Source of the DNA: Aspidiotus rigidus
Taxonomy: Eukaryota; Arthropoda; Insecta; Hemiptera; Diaspididae
Length of the DNA stretch: 64,000 bases
Direction: 5' to 3'
Assembly (NCBI GenBank): GCA_035079385.1
Contig: JAVHKY010000012.1
Span: 3,082,501 to 3,146,500 of the forward strand
Part shown: positions 13,001-28,000 of the stretch, piece by piece
Layout: each line of letters starts with the position of its first letter
Position numbering within the stretch: the first letter of the stretch is position 1
Position numbers and translations under genes: made by a program
Notes under the pieces: model-generated
Told to the model about the DNA's origin: nothing
Seen by the model: the letters and a program-made list of their open reading frames with translations, nothing else
Databases searched by the model: none

Positions 13001-16000
13001 ACAGCCGCTGAGCACTTTCGGTTAACCAACCATCTTGAGAGCGTGAACAAATGAAAGCGAGTGAACCCAACATCAACGAAGACAGAGGAAATCAACTCAA
13101 AAATCATGATGAAATGTGAATCATTCTCATAGACTACCTCTCATCAGGAATATACTTGTTTAAAAAGGTGATGTATATTTTGTTATTCCGAGGTCATATA
13201 ATTTTAATATTTTCCAAAGCCGTGCGTTTAAAATACGAGGTCTCCCCATGGAGGAGGGCTCCAGACCCCTTGTTGAACTTATGGCCACTTTCAATTGAAT
13301 GATCGACAGAGGCCGACTTAAACAATTTACCCATCTCTGTGCTCAGCTGTTCTTATTTGAAGCTGACGGACAGTCATGAGCTCCAGGGCAATCGTTGCAC
13401 GCTACACTCTATACACCATTCCTCTTGGCTAGAGGAATCAGGTCTTTTAATTTCATAAATAATCTTTATACAGTATTAAGATTGTGATAAGCCGACCGGA
13501 ACGTAAAAGGACAGAGGACACGGCCCAAATGCAAAGGAACCCTGCCCAACAAAGGAAGTCTAATTCAACGTTATTATCGGAACTCATGCAGTTAATTCCA
13601 AACTTTTAGTGAAGTGGACTCCAGATCGACGTCGTTTGGAGGTCGATTTAAAGTCGACTAGCGCACATCACCAGAGAACTACACAGTTACTGAAAATTGT
13701 CAATTGATTCCAGATCGATATAAAATTTGAGAACAAGATATTAAAATTGGCCAAACGAGAAGTCGCGGTGTGAACCATAAATAAGTTCAATATCAGGCCA
13801 TCTTCTGGAATGTACGAGTCAAGTGCAGTAATGCCATCAGTGTTTGAGGTAACGCATTATCTCTATGTGTTCTAGAGCGATACGTTTACGGTAGGAGTTC
13901 TCCTTATGGAGAAGCGTTTCCGATCTCTCACGGAAACTGTGGATGTTGTTCATTAAATGATGAGCAAAAGTCGACTCCCCAAGTGTCCCTTATTCCAAGA
14001 CTTCAGGTGCTCAGCTACTCTTACCTTCATCTGGCGGCTGGCCTCACCAATATAAAAGCTTCTATAATCCCTACATTCCATCTTATAAACACCGCTCCTC
14101 TCATCATGGGGTCCTTCCGCCCCACAAACAACCTTTTAACAGTGGTAGGGTTGTAAAAAGGTGGTCTCCTACCAAACGGGCGGAGGACCCGATCCAATTG
14201 GAGGGAGAACTTCCCCAGGAAAGGGAGACTGATCCAACGGATACGACGATCACGGGTCGTGTCTCGGGGAGGGAGGTGGTGGAACAAGAATGTTCCCATT
14301 CACTCTGGCCAGGTGTTTCTTGAAGGCAGCCTGACTCAAAGGAATACGAGTCAGTCTGTGAACTAGGCTATTAAAAGCAGCAGAAGCAACGCGCTTCGTT
14401 TTTTTCTCATATTTGGTTTCTTTGTCGGTGTTCGGTGTCGCATTTGAAACCCAAGTTTGTAAAACGCCGATTCTACTCCAATTGTAAGTTCACGACCAAG
14501 AAAGAAGGAAAGTGTCGTAAGTTTGAGGTGAATCTGAAGGGGAAGAAAATTAGGACGTTGACCTCCCTAATGAATGAAAATGTTGATGTGGCTGAGGAAG
14601 AGGTGAGTGACGGTGTTGTTATTCAGAAATTCCACCTCCCCTTCTCATAAATAATAGTCAGGTAGTTTTTAATAGTGATGAAACGGTCCTCCTTGAAAAA
14701 GGTTTGAAATTCAGGCTACCTTCCCTCAAGAAGGATAAAACTTAACGTTGTTGCGGATCTCACTGTGAAAATTGATCCTAGTTTTAATACCCAAAAAATT
14801 TGTGCCGAAATAATCCGCAATAACCCGCTCCCTCCCATGAGTAAGAAATTGGAAGAAGTGATCCAAGGTTTAAAGAGGAAGATTAAGGAGGGAGATTTAA
14901 TCGATACTAAGGCTGACAAGGGCAATGCTGTTGGGTGATGGAGAAATCGGCCTATGCTTCCAAGGTCCACGAAGTGCTTTAGAAACGTAGTGCTAAAGGG
15001 AGTGAGGACTTCAGCTTCCCTCAGCATGTTAAAGAAGTTAGGAGTGTCATTAACAAGTGTGAGGCTATTATCAAAACTCCAGCTATGAAAAAAGCCCTCC
15101 TTGTTCCTAACCGCGCCCCCCCTCCTTTACGGGTTGCCCAAAGTACATAACAGTAATACCCCGATGTGATCCGTGGTTTCATTCATTACCTCTCCTACCT
15201 ACCTCCTTGCTAAATTCCTAGACCGATGGTTCAAACTCCCATCGATTTTGAATCTCCTCATTCGGTCTCGAACACGGCCTCTTTAACTGACGTCCTGAAG
15301 GGTGTAAGTCTTTTCCCAGGGACGACCATCTGCTCGTTTGATGTTGTTGGTTTGTTTCCGAATATTCCTTAGGCTGCTACTATCCAGTGTTATCAAGGCC
15401 AACATACCTCACAATAAGCTTCAAAGATTTTTCGATCTCCTAAATATTTGCTGGTCCCCCAACTATTGTAAATTCGAAAGAAAATTTTTCGAGTTCCCTG
15501 ATGAAGTAGGGATCCCTATTGGATCATCTTTAGGCTCTCGCATCTCCGAAATTTTTATGTCCGAGTTTGAACTTGACCTCTTTTCCTCGAACCATGTGTT
15601 ACTTGATCATATTTACTATTGGCACGGTACGTTGGGCTGGTCCCACAGATCTCCTTGGTGAGTTTCTGAGGTATCTCAATTCCTGGTACCCTTCCATAAA
15701 ATTTACTTTGGAAGTAGGGGTACCTTCCATTAATTTTTTGAATTTATCGATGTCTGTAATATACGGTATCCATAAGTTTGGAATATATAGGAAAATTACT
15801 ACGACCGAAGTGGTGGTTCGTTCTGTCCTGTTGCTCATAAAATGGTTGCTTTTAATAGCCTAGCTCACAGACTGACTCGTATTCATTTGAGTCAGGCTGC
15901 CTTCAAGAAACACCTGGCCAGAGTGAATGGGGTCAATGTCGATGTTGACGGAAACTTACGAGGAGCATCCTTGATTCCACCACCTTCCTCCCCGAGGCAC

Positions 16001-19000
16001 GATCCGTGATCGTCGCATGCGTTGGATCAGTCCCCCTTTCCTGGGGAAGTTCTCCCTCTAATTGGGTCGGGCCCTCTGCCCGTTTGGTTTCAGACCAGCT
16101 TTTTACAACCCTGCCACTGTTCAAAGGTTGTTTGTGTGGCTGAAGGACCCCCAGATGAGAGGAGCGGTGTTTATAAGATGGAATGTAGGGATTGTAGAGG
16201 CTTTTTTATTGGCGAGACCAGCCGCCAGATGAAAGTTAGAGTAGCTGAGCACCTGAAGTCTTGGAATAAGGGACACTTGGGGAGTCAGCTAATGAACAGC
16301 ATCCACAGTATCCGTGAGGGATCGGAAACGCTCCTCCATAAGGAGAACTCCTACTGTAAACGTATCGTCCTAGAACCCATAGAGATAATGCGTCACCTCA
16401 AACACTGATGGCATTACTGTACTTAACTCGTACATTCCAGAAGATGGCCTGATATTGAACTTATTTATGATTCGCAACGCGACTTCTCGTTTTGCCAATC
16501 TTAATATTTTGTTTCTCTCCTCCGTTCTGTTAGTTGCTTTCATTTTAGTCCCGAAGATGGTTTATTGATCGAAAACGCTCGACTTTTTAATTTTTCTGCG
16601 GTTTGCATTGCTTATTCTTTCTTTTGAGTGATAGTCAATCGTTTGGAGAGCTATCTGAAGGAAAGAGATATAATCTCTGATAGCCAGTTCGGTTTTCAAA
16701 CTGGACCTCCCTCCCCCGAGACACGCTCCCTGATCCTCGTATGCGTTGGACCGGTCTTTCTTTGTGGGGAAGTTCTCCTTCCAATTGGGTCAGACCCTCC
16801 ACCCGTTCGGTTTCAGATCAGCTTTTTACAACTCTACCACTGTTAAAGGATTGTTTGTGAGGCTGAAGGACGCTACACCCGTTGATGATCCACCAAAGAA
16901 GAGGAGAGCCGTTTACTGGTGGACCAATAAGACTGCCAAGTTAAGAAAAGAGTGCAACCGTCAGCGCCGGATATACCAGCGTAGTAGTGGCCACGAAGGG
17001 GCGCGGGAGGTTGCAACTGAATACCAGCCGGCTCGTAAAAGGCTGAAGAAGGCCATCGAGGACAGGAAGAGTGCTGCATGGCGAGAGCTATGTGAGATGG
17101 CAGATGACGACCCGTTTGGAAAGCCTTATAAGATATTGCTGAAGAAGCTAAAGAGCCTCTCAGCAATGAGCCGAATGGAGCCGGATGTTGTGGGTCAAAT
17201 CATTGATGGCTTGTTCCCACAGCAGCCACCACCAATGGTAACGCTACCAATAGTAGAAGAAGATAGTATATCCCTCCTAGGCAGCGAGGAGGTGGATGCA
17301 GCAGTCAATAGACTGCGGGGTAAGTATTGGAAGGCTCCAAGCCAGGATGAGATTCCAAATCCAGTCTGGAGCAGCATACATTCAGTTGCGTCCCAGCACT
17401 AAATGTTGATACATTCAATACGACAATTGTTGGGGGACTGTTCCCTGTGCGATGGAAGAAAGCCAGGCTAGCGTTGATCGATAAGGAGGATAAACCACCT
17501 GGTCTACCATCCTCTTATCGTCCACTTTGTCTGCTAGACAATGTTGGGAAACTTCTAGAAAGAGTGATAGCCAATCGTTTGGAGAGCTATCTGAAGGAAA
17601 GAGATATAATCTCTGGTAGCCAGTACGTTTTTTAAACTGGACGCTGCACATCAGATACTGGGATCCGGCTGAAGAGGATAGCCGAGTCAACGATTGCTAT
17701 ACGTCAATTTTGAGCAGCCGTCAGCCTCGAAATAAGAAATGCGTTCTATTCAATTCCATAGGAGTGCCCGCATACCTGCTCAGGATGATCAGCAGCTATC
17801 TTAGCCTCCGTGAAATTCAAGCAGAGACGTCTGCTGGTACAGTGAAGCGCCCTGTTACTTGTGGGGTGCCGCAGGGGTCGGTCCTTGGGCCGCTTTTGTA
17901 GTGCGTCTTATTTAACGGAATCTTTAGGGTGAAGCTGCCACCGGGGGTTAAGCTTATCTGCTATACGGGTGACACCCTGGTGATATGCACCGCCGAAACG
18001 ACTGTAGCGGTGGAGAGCAGGATAAATTGGGCCCTAGAGGATGTGACGCGTTGGATCGAGTCGGCTGGACTTGAATTTGCAGCAAGTAAGACGGAGGCCA
18101 TTTCATTCACGACCCGTCGGAAGTTCAAGCCACCCACCTTTCGCCTGCAAGGTGTGGAAATTGAAACCAGAAGCAAATGAAATACCTGGGCATCTGGCTT
18201 GACTCAATGCTGAGCTTCAGGCATCATTTCCTGATGGCAGCGAAAAAGGCGGGCCGGGTAGTTGGATACACAAGCCGCGTGATGAGAAACCTAGGAGGAC
18301 CGAGAGAAGCAAGGAGAAGGATCATGATGAGCACCGCCTTGTCGATCTTCCTATATGGTGCGCCAGTATGGGCCGACCCCATGAAGATACCATACCGAAG
18401 GAGGGAGATGGTAAAGATCCAAGGAAGAGCTGCGCTAGGGTGTGTTAGTGCCTACCGCACTGTCTCGACGGAGGCTCTTTGTGTATTAGCACGTTCACCA
18501 CCAATCGAGTTCCTTGCTGAGGAGAGAGCGGTGGTGTTCGTCAAAGCAAAGAAGAAGACAACGACCAACCAAGAACCTTTACGGGTCAAGCAGGAGGTCA
18601 GGCGCTCCTTGCTTGTAAAGTGGAAAGCAAGAATTGCCCAGAGCGAGCTGTGTACATGGACAACCCGTGTGCTAATACGCGGCCTTGATGAGTGAATGAA
18701 CCGACGCCATGGTCAGCTGAACTTTCACCTGACACAGATGTTAAGCGGCCATGGCTGCTTCAAGAAGTACCTTCACGAGAAGTGAAGGAAAGTTGAGCAG
18801 GCAACGCAACGTGTTCGCACTGTAACCAAGGGCTGGATGATGGACCACAACACACCTTATTTGAGTGTGAGGCGTGGAGGCGTGAGCGGGACGAGCTTAG
18901 TCGGTCTCTTCAAGAGATTGGGGTAGATGAAGCGCTCGACCCAAGTAGCCTGGTACCCACCATGCTAGGTTCCGAAGAAGCATGGAACCAGGTGTCTGCA

Positions 19001-22000
19001 TTTGCGGCCACCATATGAAGAGGAAGATGGACCAGGAATGGAATAGGCAAATGCAGAACCACGCTATGGCTTACTCAACACCTGTGTACCATTAACATCC
19101 ACATCTGCAGGAAGAAGAGGACCAAGATCTTCCCTGAAGAGAGAAGAAGATAACTCCAACAGTGACCTACTGTATTGTGTATTGTGGTGGTGTTTGTTGT
19201 TGTGAGTGTTCTTATATTTTTGTGCGTGCCAGGGGGGCACTGCAGCTTGGCGGTTGCCGAGTAGAAGATAGGGTTCGCCTAGGAGATTCCTCCTTCACTG
19301 AAGTTATACCCGAAAGGGTAGATTCCGGTGTTGGAGGAAACAATATTAAATGCATACGCAACCCGCACCTACTCCAGGGGCGGTGCTGCACATGCGACAC
19401 ACAAGCGATCTCCTTTCTGAGTATTCTTGCTTTCGCTATTTCGCGAGACAAAAGAAGTCTGCACCAGAACGTGAAAGACGAATACTCCGACGTGGAGTAA
19501 AACATGCAAATCGTAGAAAAATGAAAGACAACGAGGGCTTTCGGTTAATTAACCATCTTCAAGCCTGAAATGAAAGCAACTGACGAACACAAGAGAAGAA
19601 CGATGTATTAAGATCGTCCAAAAGAGAAATCACGGTGTGAGTCATAAACCAGTTCGATCAGGCCATCTTCCGGAATGTACGAGTTGAGTACAGTGATACC
19701 GTCGGTGTTGAGATGACGCATTATCTCTATATGCTCGAGGGCAATGCGCTTACGGTAAGAATTCTCCTTATGGAGGAGCTTTTCGGATCCCTCACGGAAG
19801 CTGTGGACACTGTTTATTAAATGATCAGCAAAAGCTGACTCCCCTAAGTGTCCCTTCTTCCAAGACTTCAGGTGCAATGCGCTTACGGTAAGAATTCTCC
19901 TTATGGAGGAGCTTTTCGGATCCCTCACGGAAGCTGTGGACACTGTTTATTAAATGATCAGCAAAAGCTGACTCCCCTAAGTGTCCCTTCTTCCAAGACT
20001 TCAGGTGCTCAGCTACTCCAACTTCCATTTGGCGGTTGGTCTCACCAATATAAAAGCCTCCACAATCCCCACATTCCGAATTGTAAACACCACTCCTCTC
20101 ATCAACAGGTATGGGGTCCTTCAGTCTCACAAACAACCTCTTGACTGTGGTAGGGTTGTAAAACGCGGGTCCGAAGCCAAACGGGCGAAGGGCCCGACCC
20201 AATTGCAGGGAGAACTTCCCCAGGAAAGGGATTCTGATCCAACGCAAACGGCAATCACGGATCGTATCTCGGGGGAGGGAGGTGGTAGAATCCAGGAGGC
20301 TCCGCGTAACTTTCCTCCTTACCATCACGTCAACATCGACATTGACCCCATTCACTCTGGCCAGGTGTTTTCTTGTGATTAACTCTTTCTTGAAGGCAGA
20401 CTGACTCAAAGGAATACGAGTCAGTCTGTGAACTAGGCTATGAAAAGCAGCCATCTTGTGAGCAACAGGACCGAACGAACTACCGTGGACTAAAACATCG
20501 GTCGTAGTATCTTTCCTGTAAATTCCAAACTTATGGATACCGTCTATTATAGAGATCGATAAATCCAAAAAGTTAATGGAAAATACCCCTATTTTCAACG
20601 TAAATTTGATGGAAGGGTACCAGGAATTGAGATACCTCAGAAACTCACCAAGGAGATCTGGGTGACCAGTCCAGGTACATAGAACGTCATCAACGTACCT
20701 GTGCCAATAATGAATATGATTAAGTAACACCTGGTTCGAGGAAAAGAGGTCAAGTTCAAACTTAGACATGAAGATTTCGGATATGAGAGACCCTAGTGGT
20801 GATCCAATGGGGATCCCTACTTCGTCAGGGAACTCGAAAAATTTCCCTTCAAATTTACAATAGTTAGGGGACCAGCAAGTATTAAGAAGATCGAAGAATT
20901 CGTGAAGCTCATTATGAGGAATGTTGGCTTTGACGAGTAGCTCACCCATACGCTGGATAGTAGCAGCCTTAGGAATATTCGGGAACAAACCAACAACATC
21001 AAACGAGCAGATGGTCGTTCCCGGGGGAAGGCTTACATCCTTGAGGACGTCAGTTAAAGAGGCCGAATTCAAGACCGAATGAGGGGATTCAAAATCAATA
21101 CGATTTTTGAACCAACGGTCAAGGAATTTAGCAAGGAGGTAGGTAGGAGAGGAGACGAAAGAAACAACGGGTCGCATCGGGGTATTGTTCTTATGCACTT
21201 TAGGCAGCCCGTACAAGAGGGGGGGTGTGGGGTTAGGAACGAGGAGGGCTTTTTTCAAAGCAGGAGTTTTGATAACAGCCTCACTCCTGTTGATGACACA
21301 CCTAACTTCTTTGACGTGCTTGGGGAAGCTGAAATCCTCACTCTCTTTAGCACCACACTGCTGTAGGACTTCATGGATGGAGAGATCGGCCTATTCTTCT
21401 AAGGTCCAATCCCATTTGACTCATAAAATAGGTTCCCTGCGTTCCTCGTTTAACTTCGTTAAGGGAGCCGTCGTTTTTGGATTTATAGATGTCTGTAATA
21501 GACGGTATCCATAAGTTTGGAATTTACAGGAAAGATACTACGACCGATGTTTCAGTCCACGGTGGTTCGTTCTGTCCTGTTGCTCATAAGATGCCTGCTT
21601 TTAATAGCCTAGTTCACAGACTGAGTCGTATTCCTTTGAGTCAGGCTGCCTTCAAGAAACACCTGGCCAGAGTGAATGGGGTCAATGTCGACGTTGACGG
21701 AAACTTACGAGGAGCATTCTTGATTCCACCACCTCCCTCCTCCGAGACACGATCCGTGATCGTCGCATTTGTTGGACCAGTCTCCCTTTCCTGGGGAAGT
21801 TCTCCCTACAATTGGATCGGGCCCTCCGCCCGTTTGGTTTCAGACCAGCTTTTTACAACCCTACCACTGTTAAAAGATTGTTTGTGGGGCTGAAGGACCC
21901 CATGATGAGAGGAGCGGTGTTTATAAGATGGAATGTAGGGATTATATAAGCTTTTATATTGGTGAGACCAGCCGCCAGATGAAGGTGAGAGAAGCTGAGC

Positions 22001-25000
22001 ACCTGAAGTCTTGGAATAAGGGACACTTGGGGAGTCGAATTTTGCTCATCATTTAATGAACAGCATCCATAGTTTCCGTGAGGGATCGGAAACGCTCCTC
22101 CATAAGGAGAACTCCTGAGAGTAGCTGAGCACCTGAAGTCTTGGAATAAGGGACACTTTGGGAGTCAGCTAATGAACAGCATACACAGTTTTCGTGAGGG
22201 ATCGGAAACGCTTCTCCGTAAGGAGAACTCCTACTGTAAACGTATCGCCCTAGAACACATAGAGATAATGCGTCACCTCAAACACTCATGGCATTACTGC
22301 ACTTAATTCGTACATTCCAGAAGATGGCCTGATATTGAACTTATTTATGATTCACACCGCGACTTCTCGTTTGGCCAATCTTAATATTTTATAGTCAATC
22401 GTTTGGAGACCTATCTGAAGATAGCCAGTACGGTTTTCAAACTGGACGCTGCACGTCAGATGCTAGGATCTGGCTGAAGAGGATAGCCGAGTCAGCGATT
22501 GCTATGCGTCAGTTTTGCGCAGCCGTCAGTCTAGACATAAGAAATGCGTTCAATTCAATTCCATGGAAAATGATATTGAAGCTCTTGTGGACGCAGGAGT
22601 GCCCGCATACCTGCTCAGGATGATCAGAAGCTATCTTAGCTGCCGTGAAATCCAAGCAGAGACTTCTGCTGATACAGTAAAGCGCCCTGTTACTTGTGGG
22701 TTGCCGGTACTTGGGCCGCTATTGTAGTGCGTCGCATTTGACGGAATCTTTAAGGTGAAGCCGCCACCGAGGGTTAAGCTTATCTGCTATGCGGATGACA
22801 CCCTGGTGGTATGCACCGCCGAAACAACTGTAGCGGTGGAGAGCAGGGTAAACCGGGCCCTAGAGGATGTGACACGTTGAATCGAGTCGGCTGGACTTGA
22901 ATTTGCAGCAAGTAAGACGGAGACCATTTTATTCACGACCCGTCGGGAGTTCAAGCCTCCCACCTTTCGCCTGCAAGGTGTGGAAATTGAAACCAAGAAG
23001 CAAATGAAATACCTGGGCATCTGGTTTGACTCAACGCTGAGCTTCAGGCACCATTTCCTGATGGCAGCGGAGAAGGCGGGCCGGGTAGTTGGATACCTAA
23101 GTCGACTGATGAGGAACCTAGGAGGACTGAGAGAAGCAAGGAGAAAGATCTGATGAACACCGCCTTGTCGATCCTCCTATAGGGTGCGCCAGTATGGGCC
23201 GAATGCATGAAGATACCATACCGAAGGAGAGAGATGGTAAAGATCCAACGAAGAGCGGCGCTAAGGTTTATTAGTACCTACCGCACTGTCTCGACGGAGG
23301 CTCTTTGTGTATTAGCACGTTCACCACCAATTGAGCTCCTTGCTGAGGAGAGAGCGGTGGTGTTCGTCAAAGCAAAGAAGAAGACAACGACCAACCAAGA
23401 ACCTTTACGGGTCAAGCAGGAGGTCAGGCGCTCCTTGCTTGTAAAGTGGAAAGCAAGAATTGCCCAGAGCGAGCTGTGTACATGGACAACCCGTGTGCTA
23501 ATACGCGGCCTTGATGAGTGAATGAACCGACGCCATGGTCAGCTGAACTTTCACCTGACACAGATGTTAAGCGGCCATGGCTGCTTCAAGAAGTACCTTC
23601 ACGAGAAGTGAAGGAAAGTTGAGCAGGCAACGCAACGTGTTCGCACTGTAACCAAGGGCTGGATGATGGACCACAACACACCTTATTTGAGTGTGAGGCG
23701 TGGAGGCGTGAGCGGGACAAGCTTAGTCGGTCTCTTCAAGAGATTGGGGTAGATGAAGCGCTCGACCCAAGTAGCCTGGTACCCACCATGCTAGGTTCCG
23801 AAGAAGCATGGAACCAGGTGTCTGCATTTGCGGCCACCATATGAAGAGGAAGATGGACCAGGAATGGAATAGGCAAATGCAGAACCACGCTATGGCTTAC
23901 TCAACACCTGTGTACCATTAACATCCACATCTGCAGGAAGAAGAGGACCAAGATCTTCCCTGAAGAGAGAAGAAGATAACTCCAACAGTGACCTACTGTA
24001 TTGTGTATTGTGGTGGTGTTTGTTGTTGTGAGTGTTCTTATATTTTTGTGCGTGCCAGGGGGGCACTGCAGCTTGGCGGTTGCCCAGTAGAAAATAGGGT
24101 TCGCCTAGGAGATTCCTCCTTCACTGAAGTTATACCCGAAAGGGTAGATTCCGGTGTTGGAGGAAACAATATTAAATGCATACGCAACCCGCACCTGTTC
24201 CAGGGGCGGTGCTGCACATGCGACACACAAGCGATCTCCTTTCTGAGTATTCTTGCTTTCGCTATTTCGCGAGAAAAAAGAAGTTTGCACTAGTCATATC
24301 ACAGTGATTTAAAGCAAGCGCGACTTTGATTCATGAAGATGATGGACGTACAAATTCCTGTCCCTTCTTGTCCTGTACTGAGTGGGGTAGAAATTAAAAA
24401 TGCGTTGCTCTTTCTAAGATGAATTTCTTGATTAATTAACCTCTATTATGACTAGTTATCATTTCGCTATCATCTTAACACTTGCACTGTTGATTTACCA
24501 TGTACTTATTCAAAAATTTTTTGAATAGGTACCTGGAAGTCGTAATCTTTTTACAGGTTATTCGCCTCTTATGCACTTTCCTCTCGTAATTATTTAGAAT
24601 TAATGATTTTTTGATATGTTTTCTCGGAAGAGATTTGGGTTTTATTTCCGTCCTGATAAGGGAGAAAGGAAAATCTCTAAATTGAAAGTAAAAGCAAGTC
24701 TATTCAGTTTGAAGTATGAAATTACTTCGAATGTTATCTTCTGGCGATTAACGGTGGTACAGTATGATATTAATTCGAGATCCTAATGATGTGTCAAATA
24801 TGAAAACGTATTATATTACCTATAATATGTTTAATTTAATTTACTACAGCGAGCAAAAATTCACTATATCGAGCGAGAAAGTAAGTGCACAGCAGTAGGT
24901 CCAGTTCAATCAACAGAAGATTTCAATCGTTTTACTCGAATTTAGAGACATCCATATACACTGTATATTTTACGAGTATTATGGGGGAAAGAAAATCGAA

Positions 25001-28000
25001 GTCACGTTGTGTCACTCATTCAGTCGATAGTGCGTGTATTCTTAATAATATTCTTGCTTTGCTTTTCCTTTCATTCTTTTTTTTTTTTTACTTAATATCT
25101 CCGTAGACGCAATGTCACGTCACCAAGACTAGTTTTCTTAGCGTCTGTTGCACTTCACTTTTATCGCTAAGTCTACAAGTCTGCATATCATAGACTCGTG
25201 ATTCCAACTAGTGAGTGAGGATCTTAAAAATAACAGTAGTCGTCTCTGTAAAATCGCGGACGAATTGAGCCGAAAATAAAAGGTAATCGAAGTCAACTCT
25301 ACGAGTATGTAGATAAATCGAGGAATACTTTCAGAAATTGTTTTTCTTTTTCGTTATTCTGTCATTGACCTACAAGAGACTGAAAGGTTCGTATTTCTCC
25401 ATGGAATGAAGCGTCGCTTCATAGGCGATCGAGCATTTTGAGAGATGAATTAACCGGATAAGCACGTCGAATTATAGATTATACGTATAGACTATTTTAG
25501 TCGTGATGAAATAATAAAAGCTTGATATCATTTTTCTCAATAGAATATTATTATCCTAAGTGGGTTAATGCGTGTTCGCGTATCTTAATAACGTACACAG
25601 ACATTGTCCCGAATTAATGGACCTACAATAAATATGTTAATACCGGGTGTGTGAGTGCCGGTACCTCGAGAATAAGAGATGCTTGGGTATATTATGATTG
25701 CAACTTGGATACCTCACTCTTTGTATTTAGCTGCACTTTCTAATTTTTTTGATTTCTGACTTCTCAAAAAGTCGACGATCATTAATTCGTAGTTAAATAG
25801 GGTGATAATGCCGAAAGAACAACCGTTTAACGTTATTAACATTTTAAATGGAAATTAATGCCCGATATTACATTTTATATGCCTCTGTAACATGAGTCAA
25901 CGGTGAAAAGTCGTTAAATTTACGTTCTCAACAGTAGTTACACACTTAGGTAACCATAAATTTTGTTTTTTACTTCCAGTTACTGTGGACCACATATTTT
26001 GTTTTGGCAATACGCCGGTGCGCCACCGACGAAATGGAAGATTTCCCTCTGGATACGGAAGACGGACTGAAGAATAATTTGTCGCAATCGGGTCTCGACG
26101 ATTCCAAGTATTTATTACACATTTTTAAAATAAATTCTTAATACAGTGTGAAGCCGCCACTCTAGACGCGTGATTTTTCGGAAATCTACCTGGCATCGAG
26201 TAGGTTCTCTTTTTACTGATGGGAAAAGCTTGAAGTAACTTCGAGTTGACTTCTCCAAATTTTTCTGTTGACGTGCAGTCGGATGCTCCAATTCGATGTT
26301 TGGTTTTCCTTGAATGTATACTGCACGATTTCAAATCGACATCGATGTGCTTGAAGCGTTCCGTGAAATTGGTGACTTCTCTACTTGCTCATAAAATATG
26401 CTGGGTCATAATTAAATGACGACCCTACATTCACAGTATTATAGCTTCAAAGTTGTACTTCAATTTTCAGATTACTGAGCAGTGCCTCCCCCCCCCCTGG
26501 AACGTAAAAAACATAAGGACACATACAACAACAACACCACCACATTATACATACAGTAGTAGATTGCTGTTGGAGTCTCTTCATCTTCTTTTATCTTCAG
26601 AGATGATCTTGCTCCTCTTCATCCTGCAAATCTGGATGATGATGGTACACAGTTATCGAGTAGGCCGTAGCGTGGTTCTGCATTTGCCTATTCCATTCCC
26701 GGTCCACCTTGAAATATAAATATTTAACTCAAATATGAAAAACCTATTATACATAAAAATAACCAGATAATTAAATTTATTTGTTCATAATAATATCTAT
26801 CTTTACTAATTATTAAAATTATAATTAATAAATAGGTAAATAAATAAAGTAATTTCATAATGAATAAATAAACTAAATAAACTATTACAAAATAATATGA
26901 AGAAACATATTAAAATTAAATAAAATAATAAATTCATTTTATCAATATTATTATTTTTTATAAAAAAAATTGAAATTAAAATTAATAAAGTCAATAGGTA
27001 AATACAATATTGAGGAAATTACATAAAAAAAAGATGACTAATAAAATTTTCAAAATTAAATTTAATTAATACATATAATAATAAATAATACTTGAAAATA
27101 TAAAATTTGATTTAACTGAATAAAATATCATGAATAAAAATTGATAAATCGATTTTTTATTATTGATAAACTTGAATTAAATTGATTAATTAATTTTACT
27201 ATTACTAAAAGTATCAATAATCTATCAGTTATGATTAATACCATATTATAAATAATAATTAAATTGAAAAAAAAATTAAAAATTCTATTAATACATAATA
27301 TGTACAGTACATAAATTATAAAATAAAAAAATCCCATCATCATATAAAAGAAAAATTTCATTCAAAAAATAAAATATTGGAAGAATTTTTGTAAAAATTC
27401 ATTTTTAAAATTAATTAAAATACAAAAATTGAAATAAAGCTAATAGCTATTAAATTTATAATTGAAAAATTGAATGTTTCAAAAGAAATTTAAAATTAAA
27501 TTTCACATGTGAAAATTAATATTCTTAATAATAAAATTATTAAATAAATGAATATATTGTACTAATTATAAAAATATTAGGTTTTTATCTTTAATATTAG
27601 GTATATGATAAGGAATAATGGGTATATCAATAAGAATAATTATTTGAACAGAATTAATTGATATTAATAATAATTTCAATAATAACAATTCATATTATAG
27701 AATACTAACTATGTATATACTATTAATAATTTTTTTTATAACCATACCTATTATTATCAGAAGAATGAGAAATTGATTAATCACATTAATAATTATATCA
27801 TTAGATTTGATTTATCCACAAATAAATTATTCAAGATTTTAATTATTAGTATCTTCTTTATCATTAATAATTATTAATTTAAATATTTCTAATAATATTA
27901 ATACAGGTTGAACTTTATATCTCCCATTAATTAATTGAAACAATATATCAGTCAATTTTCATATTTTTTATTGCATATTAATGGAATATCATCAATTTTT

